Position numbers and translations under genes: made by a program
In this document: in pieces, positions 1 through 8,785 of the stretch
How positions within the stretch are numbered: position 1 is the stretch's first letter
Layout: the number at the start of each line of letters is the position of its first letter
From: a delta proteobacterium NaphS2
GTDB lineage: Bacteria > Desulfobacterota > DSM-4660 > Desulfatiglandales > Desulfatiglandaceae
Assembly (NCBI GenBank): GCA_000179315.1
Contig: ADZZ01000468.1
Span: forward strand, 1 to 32,269
Reading direction: 5' to 3'
Length of the DNA stretch: 32,269 nt
Notes under the pieces: generated by a model
What the model saw: the letters and a program-made list of their open reading frames with translations, nothing else
The model's database searches: none
What the model was told of the DNA's origin: nothing

Positions 1-70
1 TTGCATTTAATAAAGTGGTATTGTTATTAAAGTAAGAGAATCATTTCAGAAAGGAGGAGAAAAAATTTTC

Positions 71-121
71 ATGTTTAAAGGAAATTTTATATTCTTATGC
101 ACCATCCTTATTAAGGCTTAA
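71..121 (+). CDS. Possible 16-codon leader peptide upstream of enolase
   Basis: A strong Shine-Dalgarno sequence (AAGGAGGAG, 51-59) precedes an ATG at 71 that opens a 16-codon frame ending in TAA 43 bases before the enolase start. The peptide is hydrophobic in the middle (NFIFLCTILI). The SD is stronger than the one used by enolase itself, which suggests a translated leader, but codons this few give no coding signal. It may be chance or a decayed start. Confidence 0.25.
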   Translation: MFKGNFIFLCTILIKA

Positions 122-140
122 AGCTTACTTGGAAACCTAA

Positions 141-1472
<1,332 letters not shown>

Positions 1473-1486
1473 GATTATTTTATTAA

Positions 1487-1516
1487 GGGGGCAGTTGTCA
1501 GGGGGCAGGGTGCAGG
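1487..1516 (+). repeat. Short GC-rich repeat, two tandem GGGGGCAG units
   Basis: GGGGGCAG occurs twice (1487-1494 and 1501-1508), and the second copy extends to GGGGGCAGGGTGCAGG. The same 16 bases occur in reverse complement at 25837-25852. It lies in the gap between the convergent enolase and toxin genes. This looks like a small dispersed intergenic repeat; with two copies seen, family status is inference. Confidence 0.45.
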
Positions 1517-1631
1517 ATCGGGAAAGCTCCGTGACCCTCTGATTTGGAGGAGAGAATTTCATGAAAAGGGACTGCGCTGGTTCGCAAATCCAAAAGTTTT
1601 CAATCGCCCGAATAAAATGCGGGGTAGACAT

Positions 1632-2042
1632 TCATAATGGATTTTCGATGCGTACGCCCCGAATCACCTGCCCGTCATTCAAATCTTCCGACCAAAGCCT
1701 TTCGCAATTTGCGCTTTCGGCAGCCACAACGATCAGTGCATCCCAGAATGAAAGCCGGTTGATGATGCTGCAGTCAATGGCTTCCTTGATCCTGTCCGGT
1801 GTAATGATGACAATTTCGAACCATTCGTACGCATACAGGATATCCTTAATGAGAAGGGGATCGGCACCTAGTTTGTTGACTGCCGTTACGTAAAACTCTT
1901 GCAGCACCTGGGTGGAGATGACCCCTTGAAAATTCTCTGTCAACGTTTCAAGGAGTTCACGAGATTTTTTCTGTTTGACCGGATCAAATTGGTCCAGACT
2001 ATATATCAGTATGTTCGTATCAACGAAAATTTTAGAGATCAT
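1632..2042 (-). CDS. vapC: PIN-domain ribonuclease toxin (VapC-like)
   Basis: PIN-domain toxins are metal-dependent ribonucleases held inactive by a cognate antitoxin. The protein (136 residues from the chosen start) opens with FVDTNILIYSLD, which carries the first catalytic aspartate. It has the mid-protein glutamate in LQEFY and a later acidic pair in SFWDALIV and WSEDL. The ATG at 2042 is preferred over a longer reading because it lies immediately before the PIN core. It overlaps the antitoxin stop by 11 bases, the usual coupled arrangement. The gene converges on enolase. The RNA target cannot be inferred. Confidence 0.85.
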   Translation of the reverse strand: MISKIFVDTNILIYSLDQFDPVKQKKSRELLETLTENFQGVISTQVLQEFYVTAVNKLGADPLLIKDILYAYEWFEIVIITPDRIKEAIDCSIINRLSFWDALIVVAAESANCERLWSEDLNDGQVIRGVRIENPL

Positions 2043-2256
2043 ACAAAGCCTCTCTTGGCCATTTCCGACCTTGAGAGTTGACATTTGCCTGATCCATCAA
2101 CTGAAAACATTCTTTAAGCCATTGTTGCGACTGAGGCATCACAGTTTGTTCAAGCAGAGACCGGATCAGCGCATTCATGGATGTTTTATGCTTCTCCGCA
2201 TAAAGCCTGCCGGACCTCAGCAACTCTTTATCAAGGGAAATGGTAATGTTGGGCAT
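2032..2256 (-). CDS. Small antitoxin of the upstream PIN toxin
   Basis: A 74-residue protein beginning MPNITISLDKELL, the short beta-strand plus helix pattern of ribbon-helix-helix DNA-binding antitoxins. The C-terminal half is charged and glutamine-rich (residues about 42-74) and would wrap the toxin. An in-frame GTG lies three codons upstream, but the ATG at 2256 has better spacing to the purine-rich AAGGGGG site. The stop lies inside the start of the toxin gene. It is probably autoregulated through its own promoter, as is usual for these loci. The role rests on N-terminal pattern and context. Confidence 0.78.
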   Translation of the reverse strand: MPNITISLDKELLRSGRLYAEKHKTSMNALIRSLLEQTVMPQSQQWLKECFQLMDQANVNSQGRKWPREALYDL

Positions 2257-2282
2257 GGCGCACACCCCCTTTCTTCTTTCAC

Positions 2283-2311
2283 ATTATAAGGGCACACTGA
2301 ATACGTGTCAA
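2283..2311 (-). promoter_or_regulatory. Perfect sigma-70-type promoter of the first toxin/antitoxin pair
   Basis: On the minus strand TTGACA (2306-2311) and TATAAT (2283-2288) are separated by exactly 17 bases. Both hexamers match consensus at all positions. It fires into the antitoxin gene, whose start lies 27 bases beyond the -10 box. Such a strong promoter fits a locus that represses itself. Confidence 0.85.
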
Positions 2312-2396
2312 CATACAAAATCCTCGTCGTTGGATCTGAACAGGGATTAAGGCGTATCACCCGGTTTTCTATCGTAAAAAGCAAGAGAGTTTCCAT

Positions 2397-3659
2397 CTAC
2401 ACCGATTTTCTCCCGAAGGCCTGTTTTGACAGTTTGCGGTTTCTCGGTCTGAAGGTATTGTCCTTTTTTTCCCGCTCGATGACGTTTTGCAGCAGTTTGA
2501 ACATCTTCAACTGCTGGCTTTCTTCCGCATAAAATGTGTCCCAGGCCTCATGGAAGAGTTCCTGAAGTCGCTCGGGAGACATGTGTTTCGGCTGATAGAC
2601 CACCCGATCCGCCGAGTAATCATTCCAGTCAAAGGAAAGAATCCGGTTCTGCTTTTCCAGATCCGCACGGACTTTTGTGTGGGGAAAGGGGGTAAGGACC
2701 GTGAACTCCGCCAGGTCCAGGTCAATTTCCAACAAAAAGTCGATGAGCTTTCGAATATAGTCCTCCGTGTGATGATCCAGCCCCAGCAAAATGGTCCCTT
2801 CCACCAGAATACCGTAATCGTGGTATCGCCTGATCCGTTCCCTGATGTAATCGGAAGTATCAAATAGCGCCTGATAAACATACCAGGCCCCGGCCCGGGC
2901 CGCCAAATCCAGAACCTGAGGGTCGTCCTCAATGGGATGGCTGCACCATTTCTTCTTGAGCGGGATCATTTCCCGGAACAAATCCTTCTCCCAGCGGGTA
3001 TCCTGGGCCAGGGAGTTGTCCACGATAAAGAGCCGGTTATTGTCGATGCTCTCCAATTCGGCAATGGCCCTGTCAATGGGACGGGGCCTGAAAACGCGTC
3101 CGCCCAGATACGCCACGGCACAGGGATAGCAATGGAAGCGACACCCTCTGGAGGCATGTACCAGATCGACCATCTGGACACCCCGGTAGTTGTACAAATC
3201 CCGTTTCAGGATATCCCGTCGGGCGGTTCCCACAGTTTCAATGGGCGGGCGATCATCGAGAAAATCGTAAACAGGCTGCAGCCGCCCTTGGGAAAAATCC
3301 AAAAAAACCTTTTCCATGCGTCCTTCCGCTTCTCCCAGGAATACCGAATCTGCGTGTCGGAGCGTTTCCTCTGCATGCAGCATGGCGGCGATGCCTCCGA
3401 TGATCACCTTGGCACCCTTTTTTCGGTAAATGTCTGCGATCTGCCAGCCCCTTTTCACCTGAATGGTCAGCATCATGGAGATGCCCACAAAATCGACGGG
3501 ATCATCAAAGGGAATGTCTTCCAGGTTTTCGTCGGTAAATGCCACCTGCACGTCTTCGGGCAGCGCCGCGGCAAAAACAACGGGTCCGTGGGGGGGGAGA
3601 TGAAACTCCGTCTGCCTTTCGAGTTTTGCCCATTTGGGGTAGATCAACCTGAATTTCAT
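2397..3659 (-). CDS. Cobalamin-type radical SAM protein, left arm of lipid cluster
   Basis: A 420-residue protein with a Rossmann-like B12-binding-type N-terminal domain (about 1-140, with GGIAAM and FLGEAE) followed by a radical SAM domain. The cluster-binding motif is CRFHCYPC (Cys173, Cys177, Cys180, spacing CxxxCxxC). Enzymes of this class cleave S-adenosylmethionine and perform methyl transfers or ring-forming and rearrangement reactions at unactivated carbons. No DxHxxG cobalamin motif is seen, which is normal for this class. It is the last gene of the leftward operon, 12 bases after the lipoprotein gene. Its place among chain-building enzymes suggests action on an acyl or polyene chain. 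The substrate is unknown. Confidence 0.85.
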   Translation of the reverse strand: MKFRLIYPKWAKLERQTEFHLPPHGPVVFAAALPEDVQVAFTDENLEDIPFDDPVDFVGISMMLTIQVKRGWQIADIYRKKGAKVIIGGIAAMLHAEETLRHADSVFLGEAEGRMEKVFLDFSQGRLQPVYDFLDDRPPIETVGTARRDILKRDLYNYRGVQMVDLVHASRGCRFHCYPCAVAYLGGRVFRPRPIDRAIAELESIDNNRLFIVDNSLAQDTRWEKDLFREMIPLKKKWCSHPIEDDPQVLDLAARAGAWYVYQALFDTSDYIRERIRRYHDYGILVEGTILLGLDHHTEDYIRKLIDFLLEIDLDLAEFTVLTPFPHTKVRADLEKQNRILSFDWNDYSADRVVYQPKHMSPERLQELFHEAWDTFYAEESQQLKMFKLLQNVIEREKKDNTFRPRNRKLSKQAFGRKSV

Positions 3660-3671
3660 TAAAGAGCCCTG

Positions 3672-4325
3672 TTAATTCTTGATTTGTTCCGCACTGATCA
3701 GTCGCAGATTGAGGCCATAGGGGGCCGGTCCGTAAGCGGTGAGGGTTATTTTTTCAGGAAGGGGATTGGATTCACGGGTCACCCTGCGAATCAATCGCTC
3801 ATTTTCGTATTTTAGAATTTCAAGCCTGCCATGGGAACCCACCACATCGACCACGATATTGTCCAAAACCCGGTACCGGCACACCGGAAAACCATCCTCG
3901 GTTAAGCCGACAATTGGCTTCCCGGCGGGTTTAATGAAGATCAACCGGATGTCTTCCATCAGCCCTTTCGCGAAAGTCCGGGAATCAAAGGGCGCGACAC
4001 CCCGTTTGATGGTCAATCGGCCGTCTTCCAACCCATCAAAGAGCACCAGACCCTCGATGGTCATCATGACCGCATGAATTTGTTCCGGATCGGAGGATAT
4101 CTCGGTAATGCCCAACAGCTGAGCTTCCCCACCGTTGGGAAGCGTCGCCATTATCGCATGGGTCAACTGCCATTTACCCTGAGGAAAGGCATCGCTGCAA
4201 AATGAAACGGCTTTTGAAACTTCGGCATTACCGATAGCCTTCATCCGGGGCAGGCTGGCGCAGGCCGTCAAAAGAAAGATCCCCAGCAGCAACAGCAAAG
4301 GATTGCGACAACCACTCAGTATCAT
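3672..4325 (-). CDS. DUF3261-like outer-membrane lipoprotein
   Basis: A 217-residue lipoprotein when started at the ATG at 4325. The sequence opens MILSGCRNPLLLLLGIF and runs into a lipobox LLTAC, with the lipidated cysteine at residue 22. A longer reading would add 44 basic residues that overlap the carrier gene, and I rejected it. The rest is beta-rich with no catalytic motif (for example ITLTAYGPAPYGL). Its size, lipobox and position directly after a LolA-like gene match the DUF3261 lipoproteins of aryl-polyene clusters, a family of unknown exact role linked to delivery of the product to the outer membrane. The family name is assigned by context and pattern, not by a search. Confidence 0.7.
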   Translation of the reverse strand: MILSGCRNPLLLLLGIFLLTACASLPRMKAIGNAEVSKAVSFCSDAFPQGKWQLTHAIMATLPNGGEAQLLGITEISSDPEQIHAVMMTIEGLVLFDGLEDGRLTIKRGVAPFDSRTFAKGLMEDIRLIFIKPAGKPIVGLTEDGFPVCRYRVLDNIVVDVVGSHGRLEILKYENERLIRRVTRESNPLPEKITLTAYGPAPYGLNLRLISAEQIKN

Positions 4326-4347
4326 CACCGGTCTCAACCGGACATTC

Positions 4348-4983
4348 CTATGGAATGGATTCAAAAAGTGTTTCCGCCACCTCTTCATTGATTTTGACAT
4401 TTTGAAAGCGGATTTTTGTAAAAGAGGTTTTTCCTTCATGTATGGTAACCGTATCAATCACGCCGGGTCGATCCGAGAGCAGAATTTCAATTCTTTGAAT
4501 GATCTTTTTAAATGCCCGGTCCCTGGGAACCATCACAATTTTGTTATGTCCCTCAAGGGTGGCCGCATAGTTCGGATTATCGGTAAATTTTCCTTTAAAC
4601 CAAAGTGAAATCTCCTGAAGCACCATTTCCATGGCCTGAAGCCCCGGGCTCGCATCCTCCTTGAAGCCCGTCTCGTTTCCGATGAAACGGCGAACGGCTC
4701 CGTCGTGCATGACCAGGATGCTTTTGATGGGAGAAAAGTACTCCCACCTGAGAGATCCCGGTGCCTGAAAATAGAAGCCCCCCTTGCTTATGAAGGGCTT
4801 AACGAGAATTTCCAGATGTTTTTCCTGAATAAACCGGGCGTTGATGGTTTGAATGTCTCCCGCTTCTTTTCGAATCCGGTCCCAGTCATCGGCCCGGGCC
4901 GGGGGAACCACTATAAAGAAAAAAATGAGCAGCAGAAACAATCCGTTGGCCCATGGCGTTTCAATCTCATTTATTTTTCCCAT
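4348..4983 (-). CDS. LolA-like periplasmic lipid/lipoprotein carrier
   Basis: A 211-residue exported protein. A signal peptide covers about residues 1-31 (LFLLLIFFFIVV core, likely cleavage after ARA). The mature part starts with the LolA-type pattern of an amphipathic strand after QTINARFIQEKH, then FISKGGFYFQAPGSLRWEY, a hallmark of the LolA/LppF carrier fold, an open beta-barrel that binds acyl chains. The start codon lies one base after the fabG stop. In aryl-polyene clusters a dedicated LolA-like gene accompanies DUF3261 and is thought to help move the lipid product across the periplasm. It is probably not the housekeeping LolA, because it is embedded in a synthesis operon. Confidence 0.83.
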   Translation of the reverse strand: MGKINEIETPWANGLFLLLIFFFIVVPPARADDWDRIRKEAGDIQTINARFIQEKHLEILVKPFISKGGFYFQAPGSLRWEYFSPIKSILVMHDGAVRRFIGNETGFKEDASPGLQAMEMVLQEISLWFKGKFTDNPNYAATLEGHNKIVMVPRDRAFKKIIQRIEILLSDRPGVIDTVTIHEGKTSFTKIRFQNVKINEEVAETLFESIP

Positions 4984-4984
4984 G

Positions 4985-5719
4985 CTAAGCCATTCCCCCG
5001 TTTACGGAAATCACCTGGCCGGTCACATAGGACGCATCTTCCGAGCAGAGAAACCGCACCACCGTGGCCACCTCTTCGGGCCGACCCACACGGGCCATGG
5101 GAATCAGACCCTTGATCTGCCCTTTCGGACGGTCCTCGATCATCTCGGTTTGGATTAAGCCGGGCGCTACCGCATTGACCCGCACGCCCAGGCGCGCCAC
5201 CTCCGTGGCGATGGAGCGGGTGGCGCCGATCAGTCCGGCCTTGGCCGCGGAATAGTTGGCCTGCCCGCGATGCCCCATCAGGCCGGACAGGGATGATATG
5301 CTGACGATGCTGCCCGCCTTATGGGCCACCATGTTTTCGAGGACGGGTCGTGTGACGTTGTAAAAGCCTTTCAGATGGGTATTGATAACGCCGTCCCATT
5401 CTTCTTCGGCCATAAAGACAAAAAGCCCGTCAGAGACAATGCCGGCATTGTTGACGAGAACATGAATATGTCCGTAACGTTGGATAATTCCGCTTACGGC
5501 ATCACGGGTTTCCCGGCTGTCGGCCACATCAAATTTGATGATCTCACCCCGGCTCTCCTGTTTTTGCACCATCTCAAGGGTTTCCTCTGCAGCCTGCCGC
5601 TTGGAATGGTAGTTGATCACCACCTGATAACCGGCACCTGCCAGTTCCCGGCATATGGCGCGGCCGATGCCCCGGCTTCCCCCGGTCACAACCGCCACGG
5701 GGTTCTCATTGAGGTTCAT
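4985..5719 (-). CDS. fabG: 3-oxoacyl-ACP reductase (FabG-type short-chain dehydrogenase)
   Basis: A 244-residue SDR that reduces the beta-keto group of an ACP-bound chain with NADPH. The nucleotide-binding motif TGGSRGIG (12-19), the NNAG motif (90-93) and the catalytic triad Ser143, Tyr156 and Lys160 (QANYSAAKAG) are present, and the C-terminus VTGQVISVNGGMA is typical of FabG. It overlaps the upstream dehydratase by four bases (ATGA) and precedes the LolA-like gene by one base, so it belongs to a tightly coupled operon. It is the only ketoreductase of the cluster and would serve both arms. A housekeeping role cannot be excluded, but the context argues for a dedicated enzyme. Confidence 0.9.
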   Translation of the reverse strand: MNLNENPVAVVTGGSRGIGRAICRELAGAGYQVVINYHSKRQAAEETLEMVQKQESRGEIIKFDVADSRETRDAVSGIIQRYGHIHVLVNNAGIVSDGLFVFMAEEEWDGVINTHLKGFYNVTRPVLENMVAHKAGSIVSISSLSGLMGHRGQANYSAAKAGLIGATRSIATEVARLGVRVNAVAPGLIQTEMIEDRPKGQIKGLIPMARVGRPEEVATVVRFLCSEDASYVTGQVISVNGGMA

Positions 5720-6162
5720 GATACGGTCTCCTCATTAACGTTGGAATCCGATTGCACCATCTGCAGCTTGACCTCCGCAAGGGTTTCATCACCCACACGC
5801 GCGGTGCCCGCGATTTCGCTGTAGAATTCCACTTGAAAAACGCGATCGGAAGCGGTGATAATGCGGCTATTCAAAGGAATTTCGCTGTGGTGGAAGACAG
5901 CCTCTTTAACACCCACAATCCATCCGGTACCGGCCAGTTCCTCTTCCTTTTTCCGTGGTTCTTTCCAGCCCAGGCATATCCCCGCCGTTTGCGCGATCAG
6001 TTCCACCAGGACGATACAATTGGCCGCGCCCCCTTCAACCATGGGCCAGGATTCCGTTACCGTGGATGCGGTGACGGCAGTCTTCTCATCCACCGAAATA
6101 ATTTCATCCACCAGTCTCATGAGACCCCTGTGGGGAATCAGCCTCTCCACATCATCAATCAT
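5716..6162 (-). CDS. FabZ/ApeP-like 3-hydroxyacyl-ACP dehydratase (hotdog fold)
   Basis: A 148-residue single hotdog domain. The catalytic histidine lies in LIPHRGLMRLVD (His11) and the catalytic glutamate in VLVELIAQTAG (Glu54), the same pair and spacing used by FabZ. It would remove water from 3-hydroxyacyl-ACP to give a 2-enoyl chain. It is first in the leftward operon and coupled to fabG by an ATGA overlap. I chose the ATG at 6162, which follows a GGGAG site, over an in-frame TTG six codons earlier. With no enoyl reductase in the window, repeated reduction and dehydration would leave double bonds in place, as in polyene synthesis. Confidence 0.85.
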   Translation of the reverse strand: MIDDVERLIPHRGLMRLVDEIISVDEKTAVTASTVTESWPMVEGGAANCIVLVELIAQTAGICLGWKEPRKKEEELAGTGWIVGVKEAVFHHSEIPLNSRIITASDRVFQVEFYSEIAGTARVGDETLAEVKLQMVQSDSNVNEETVS

Positions 6163-6214
6163 CCCGGTTTCCACTCCCAACCCGTTGAATTTGTAAGGAT
6201 TAGCCTTTGAGAAA

Positions 6215-6286
6215 TTGACATTGATCTTATGATCGTGATAATTTAAAGAATTTTTACGACACTTTGCCGCATCTGTAAAGCGGCAA
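6215..6286 (+). promoter_or_regulatory. Rightward promoter and dyad elements of the divergent lipid cluster
   Basis: Rightward promoter TTGACA (6215-6220), 16-base spacer, GATAAT (6237-6242). Inside the spacer is the short dyad GATCTTATGATC (6223-6234). Downstream, in the leader, is a perfect 7-base inverted repeat TTGCCGC/GCGGCAA (6264-6270 and 6280-6286) with a 9-base gap. It could be an operator or an RNA hairpin. No equally clear promoter was seen for the leftward arm. Confidence 0.6.
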
Positions 6287-6338
6287 TCCCATCTTTTGAT
6301 ATTTGGACCGCAAGAAGGCCCCTTTACGGAAAATATAT

Positions 6339-6605
6339 ATGAACAACCTCATCGATGAACTGCGCATGAAGATAATCGACACGCTGAAGCTGGAAGAAGT
6401 CTCTCCTGAAAATATGGGTGAAGAAGATCAGCTGGTGGGCGGCGAACTGGGACTGGATTCCATTGACGTGCTGGAACTGGTCATCATGATTGAAAAAGAT
6501 TATGCCGTCAAGATAGACAACAAGGAACTGGGCGCCCGGGTTTTCGCCAATCTGAAAGCCCTTTCAGCCTATATCGCGGAAGAATCACCGAAGGTAACCT
6601 CTTGA
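6339..6605 (+). CDS. Acyl carrier protein 1 of the lipid cluster
   Basis: An 88-residue acidic protein with the four-helix ACP pattern. The phosphopantetheine attachment serine lies in LGLDSIDVLEL (Ser41), preceded by GGELGLD and followed by an acidic helix II. It carries the growing chain on a thioester. The ATG at 6339 is preferred over a TTG twelve codons upstream because the protein then begins at helix I (NNLIDELRMKI). The local SD is weak (ACGGA). The stop overlaps the TTG start of the ketosynthase gene, so the two are translationally coupled. It is unlike the second ACP of the cluster, suggesting separate roles such as loading and elongation. Confidence 0.88.
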   Translation: MNNLIDELRMKIIDTLKLEEVSPENMGEEDQLVGGELGLDSIDVLELVIMIEKDYAVKIDNKELGARVFANLKALSAYIAEESPKVTS

Positions 6606-8785
6606 CGGATATTCGCGCTGCAATTGCGGGCATGGGGCTGATCACACCCCTCGGAAAAGGGGTGGAACAGAACTGGCACGCCCTTTTAAAGGGCAACACC
6701 GGTAATGGAAAGCTCACCCTGTTTGACACGCCCGAGGATCTTTCCTTTCCCGTGGGAGAGGTTTCCCTTCCCGTGCCCCCGGGCGAATTCCCAAGGACCC
6801 ACAAACTGGCCCTGATCGCTGCCAGGGAGGCCATGGAATATGCAGACGGCCCGCCCGACGCCATTGTCATGGGCAGCACAACGGGGGGCATGAGCCTGAC
6901 GGAAATCCTGTTAAAAGAAAATAACATGGATCCGGCCCTCTTTGTGCACCATGGCGCGGGGTCCGTGGCCGAATATGTGGCAAAGGAGCTGAAATGCACT
7001 GGGCCCCTCATCACCGTCTCCACCGCCTGCTCCTCGGGGGCCGCCGCCATCGCGCTGGCCCTTGCCCTGCTCAGAACCGGTCGGTACCGCAGAATTCTTG
7101 CGGGAGGGGCTGAATCTCTGTGCCGTCTCACCTATTTCGGATTCCATTCCCTGCAGCTTATTGATGCAAAGGGCTCCCATCCCCTGGATCGGAATCGCAA
7201 GGGTCTCACGGTTTCCGAGGGTGCCGGGATGCTACTTCTGGAGGGGAAGACCGGGATTTCGGACACCAACGTCATTGAAATCCTGGGCGCAGGGCTGACC
7301 TGCGATGCCTATCATCCCGCCTCACCGGATCCTGAAGGGGGCGGTGCACTTTCCGCCATGAAATATGCCCTTGAAGATGGGAGTATCATTCCAACAGAGG
7401 TTGATTATGTCAATCTCCACGGCACCGGCACCATTGACAATGACCTGGCCGAAGCCAAAGCCTTTAATCGGCTGTTTGATAGGGAAAAACCGCTTGTTTC
7501 TTCGGTGAAGGGGGCCTTCGGCCACAGCCTCTCCGCATCAGGGGCTATTGAAACGGTTATTTCGGCCAAATGCATCGAAACAGGGATTGCACCGGCCAGC
7601 GTGGGGTGCGTTACCCCCGATCCGAAACTGCACATGAATCCGCTTAGAAAACCTGTGTCTTCCACCATTAAGACGGTTCTTTCAAATGCCTTTGGTTTCG
7701 GCGGCAGCAATGCAAGTCTGGCAATCGGAAGGTCCAGGAACAGACAGGCAATGGAATTTGAACCGCCCGCACCGCTTGAGGTTTCAGGTCTTGCGTGCAT
7801 AACGGGCGCGGGAAACACGTCACAGACATTAAATCTTTTTTTCAAAGGGCTGCCCTGCCTAGGACTGTTATCCAAAAAAAAGATCTCCCGATCCCTTTCC
7901 CCCGGAGTCACCAGACGGCTCAAGCGACTTTCCCGAATGGGGCTGTCCCTGGCCAACGGGGCTATTGAAGATTCAAAGGAAGACCATGCACCCGATTCCG
8001 TCTTTTTCGGAACCGGCTGGGGAGCGCTTTCGGAAACCCACGATTTTTTAAAAGCACTCTACGAAACCAACCAACGGTTCTCCAGCCCCACGGATTTCAT
8101 GGGTTCCGTTCACAATGCCACCGCCGGGCGAATTGCCGTAAAGTTGAAAGCAAAAGGCCCCAACATCACCACCACCGGTGGGGACTACTCATTTGAACAG
8201 GCATTGATGTCCGCCCAACTCCTGGCAAAACATGATGACAAGCCGCTCCTGGTCCTGTCGGCCGATGAATTTCATCCGGTGCTGTCAGGGCTTTTTGATG
8301 GTTCCGTTGCACAGGCCGACACGCCGGCCGACGGCGGCGGGGCATTGATGGTTCGAAGGGCCTCAAAGGGTGCCGGCCCACAATTGAGTCCCCTCTTTTA
8401 TGAAAACGCCCATGAAAACCCCGGTGTGGTTTCATCCCTCGTACAATCCCTGGGGGGCGCTGAAAAAATAAATCTCTGTTTTGCAACTGCTTTTGTGGGA
8501 CTGCCGGCGGCATCCCGTGTCATGGGCCGGGAACAACTGGATTCCTTCGTTCAGATCACCGGGTTTAACGGACCGGTTATCGATTACCGCCGGTATGTGG
8601 GCGAGTTTGCCTCAGCCTCGGCCGTGGCAACGGTCCTTGCCGTGGCCCTTTCAAAAACAGGCATGATTCCCGATGCACTCACTGAAAAAGAGCATGTTGA
8701 TTTAAAGGGAAAAGGGATTCTCCTGCTGGGCCTGGGTAAATTTGTCACGGCCGTGGCACTTCGTCGGAAAGAGGCGTTGTTTTGA
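6602..8785 (+). CDS. Fused ketosynthase / chain-length-factor-like condensing enzyme
   Basis: A 727-residue protein made of two condensing-enzyme units. The N-terminal unit (about 1-380) is a full ketosynthase. It has nucleophile Cys143 in VSTACSSG, His273 in NLHGTGT and His308 in VKGAFGHSLSASG, which extends chains by decarboxylative condensation. The C-terminal unit (about 395-727) resembles the short ketosynthase-like partner of aryl-polyene systems. Its cysteine position is occupied by Asp528 (ITTTGGDYSF aligns with ITVSTACSSG), so it should be inactive and act like a chain-length factor. In known aryl-polyene systems these are separate proteins forming a heterodimer. The start is TTG inside the ACP stop (TTGA), supported by AAGG just upstream. 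The same overlap joins it to the next gene. Confidence 0.87.
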   Translation: MTDIRAAIAGMGLITPLGKGVEQNWHALLKGNTGNGKLTLFDTPEDLSFPVGEVSLPVPPGEFPRTHKLALIAAREAMEYADGPPDAIVMGSTTGGMSLTEILLKENNMDPALFVHHGAGSVAEYVAKELKCTGPLITVSTACSSGAAAIALALALLRTGRYRRILAGGAESLCRLTYFGFHSLQLIDAKGSHPLDRNRKGLTVSEGAGMLLLEGKTGISDTNVIEILGAGLTCDAYHPASPDPEGGGALSAMKYALEDGSIIPTEVDYVNLHGTGTIDNDLAEAKAFNRLFDREKPLVSSVKGAFGHSLSASGAIETVISAKCIETGIAPASVGCVTPDPKLHMNPLRKPVSSTIKTVLSNAFGFGGSNASLAIGRSRNRQAMEFEPPAPLEVSGLACITGAGNTSQTLNLFFKGLPCLGLLSKKKISRSLSPGVTRRLKRLSRMGLSLANGAIEDSKEDHAPDSVFFGTGWGALSETHDFLKALYETNQRFSSPTDFMGSVHNATAGRIAVKLKAKGPNITTTGGDYSFEQALMSAQLLAKHDDKPLLVLSADEFHPVLSGLFDGSVAQADTPADGGGALMVRRASKGAGPQLSPLFYENAHENPGVVSSLVQSLGGAEKINLCFATAFVGLPAASRVMGREQLDSFVQITGFNGPVIDYRRYVGEFASASAVATVLAVALSKTGMIPDALTEKEHVDLKGKGILLLGLGKFVTAVALRRKEALF

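Noticed and set aside
1561-1893. Rightward 110-codon frame after enolase
   Set aside because: It lies opposite the PIN toxin gene, which has clear catalytic motifs, and it has no recognisable features of its own.
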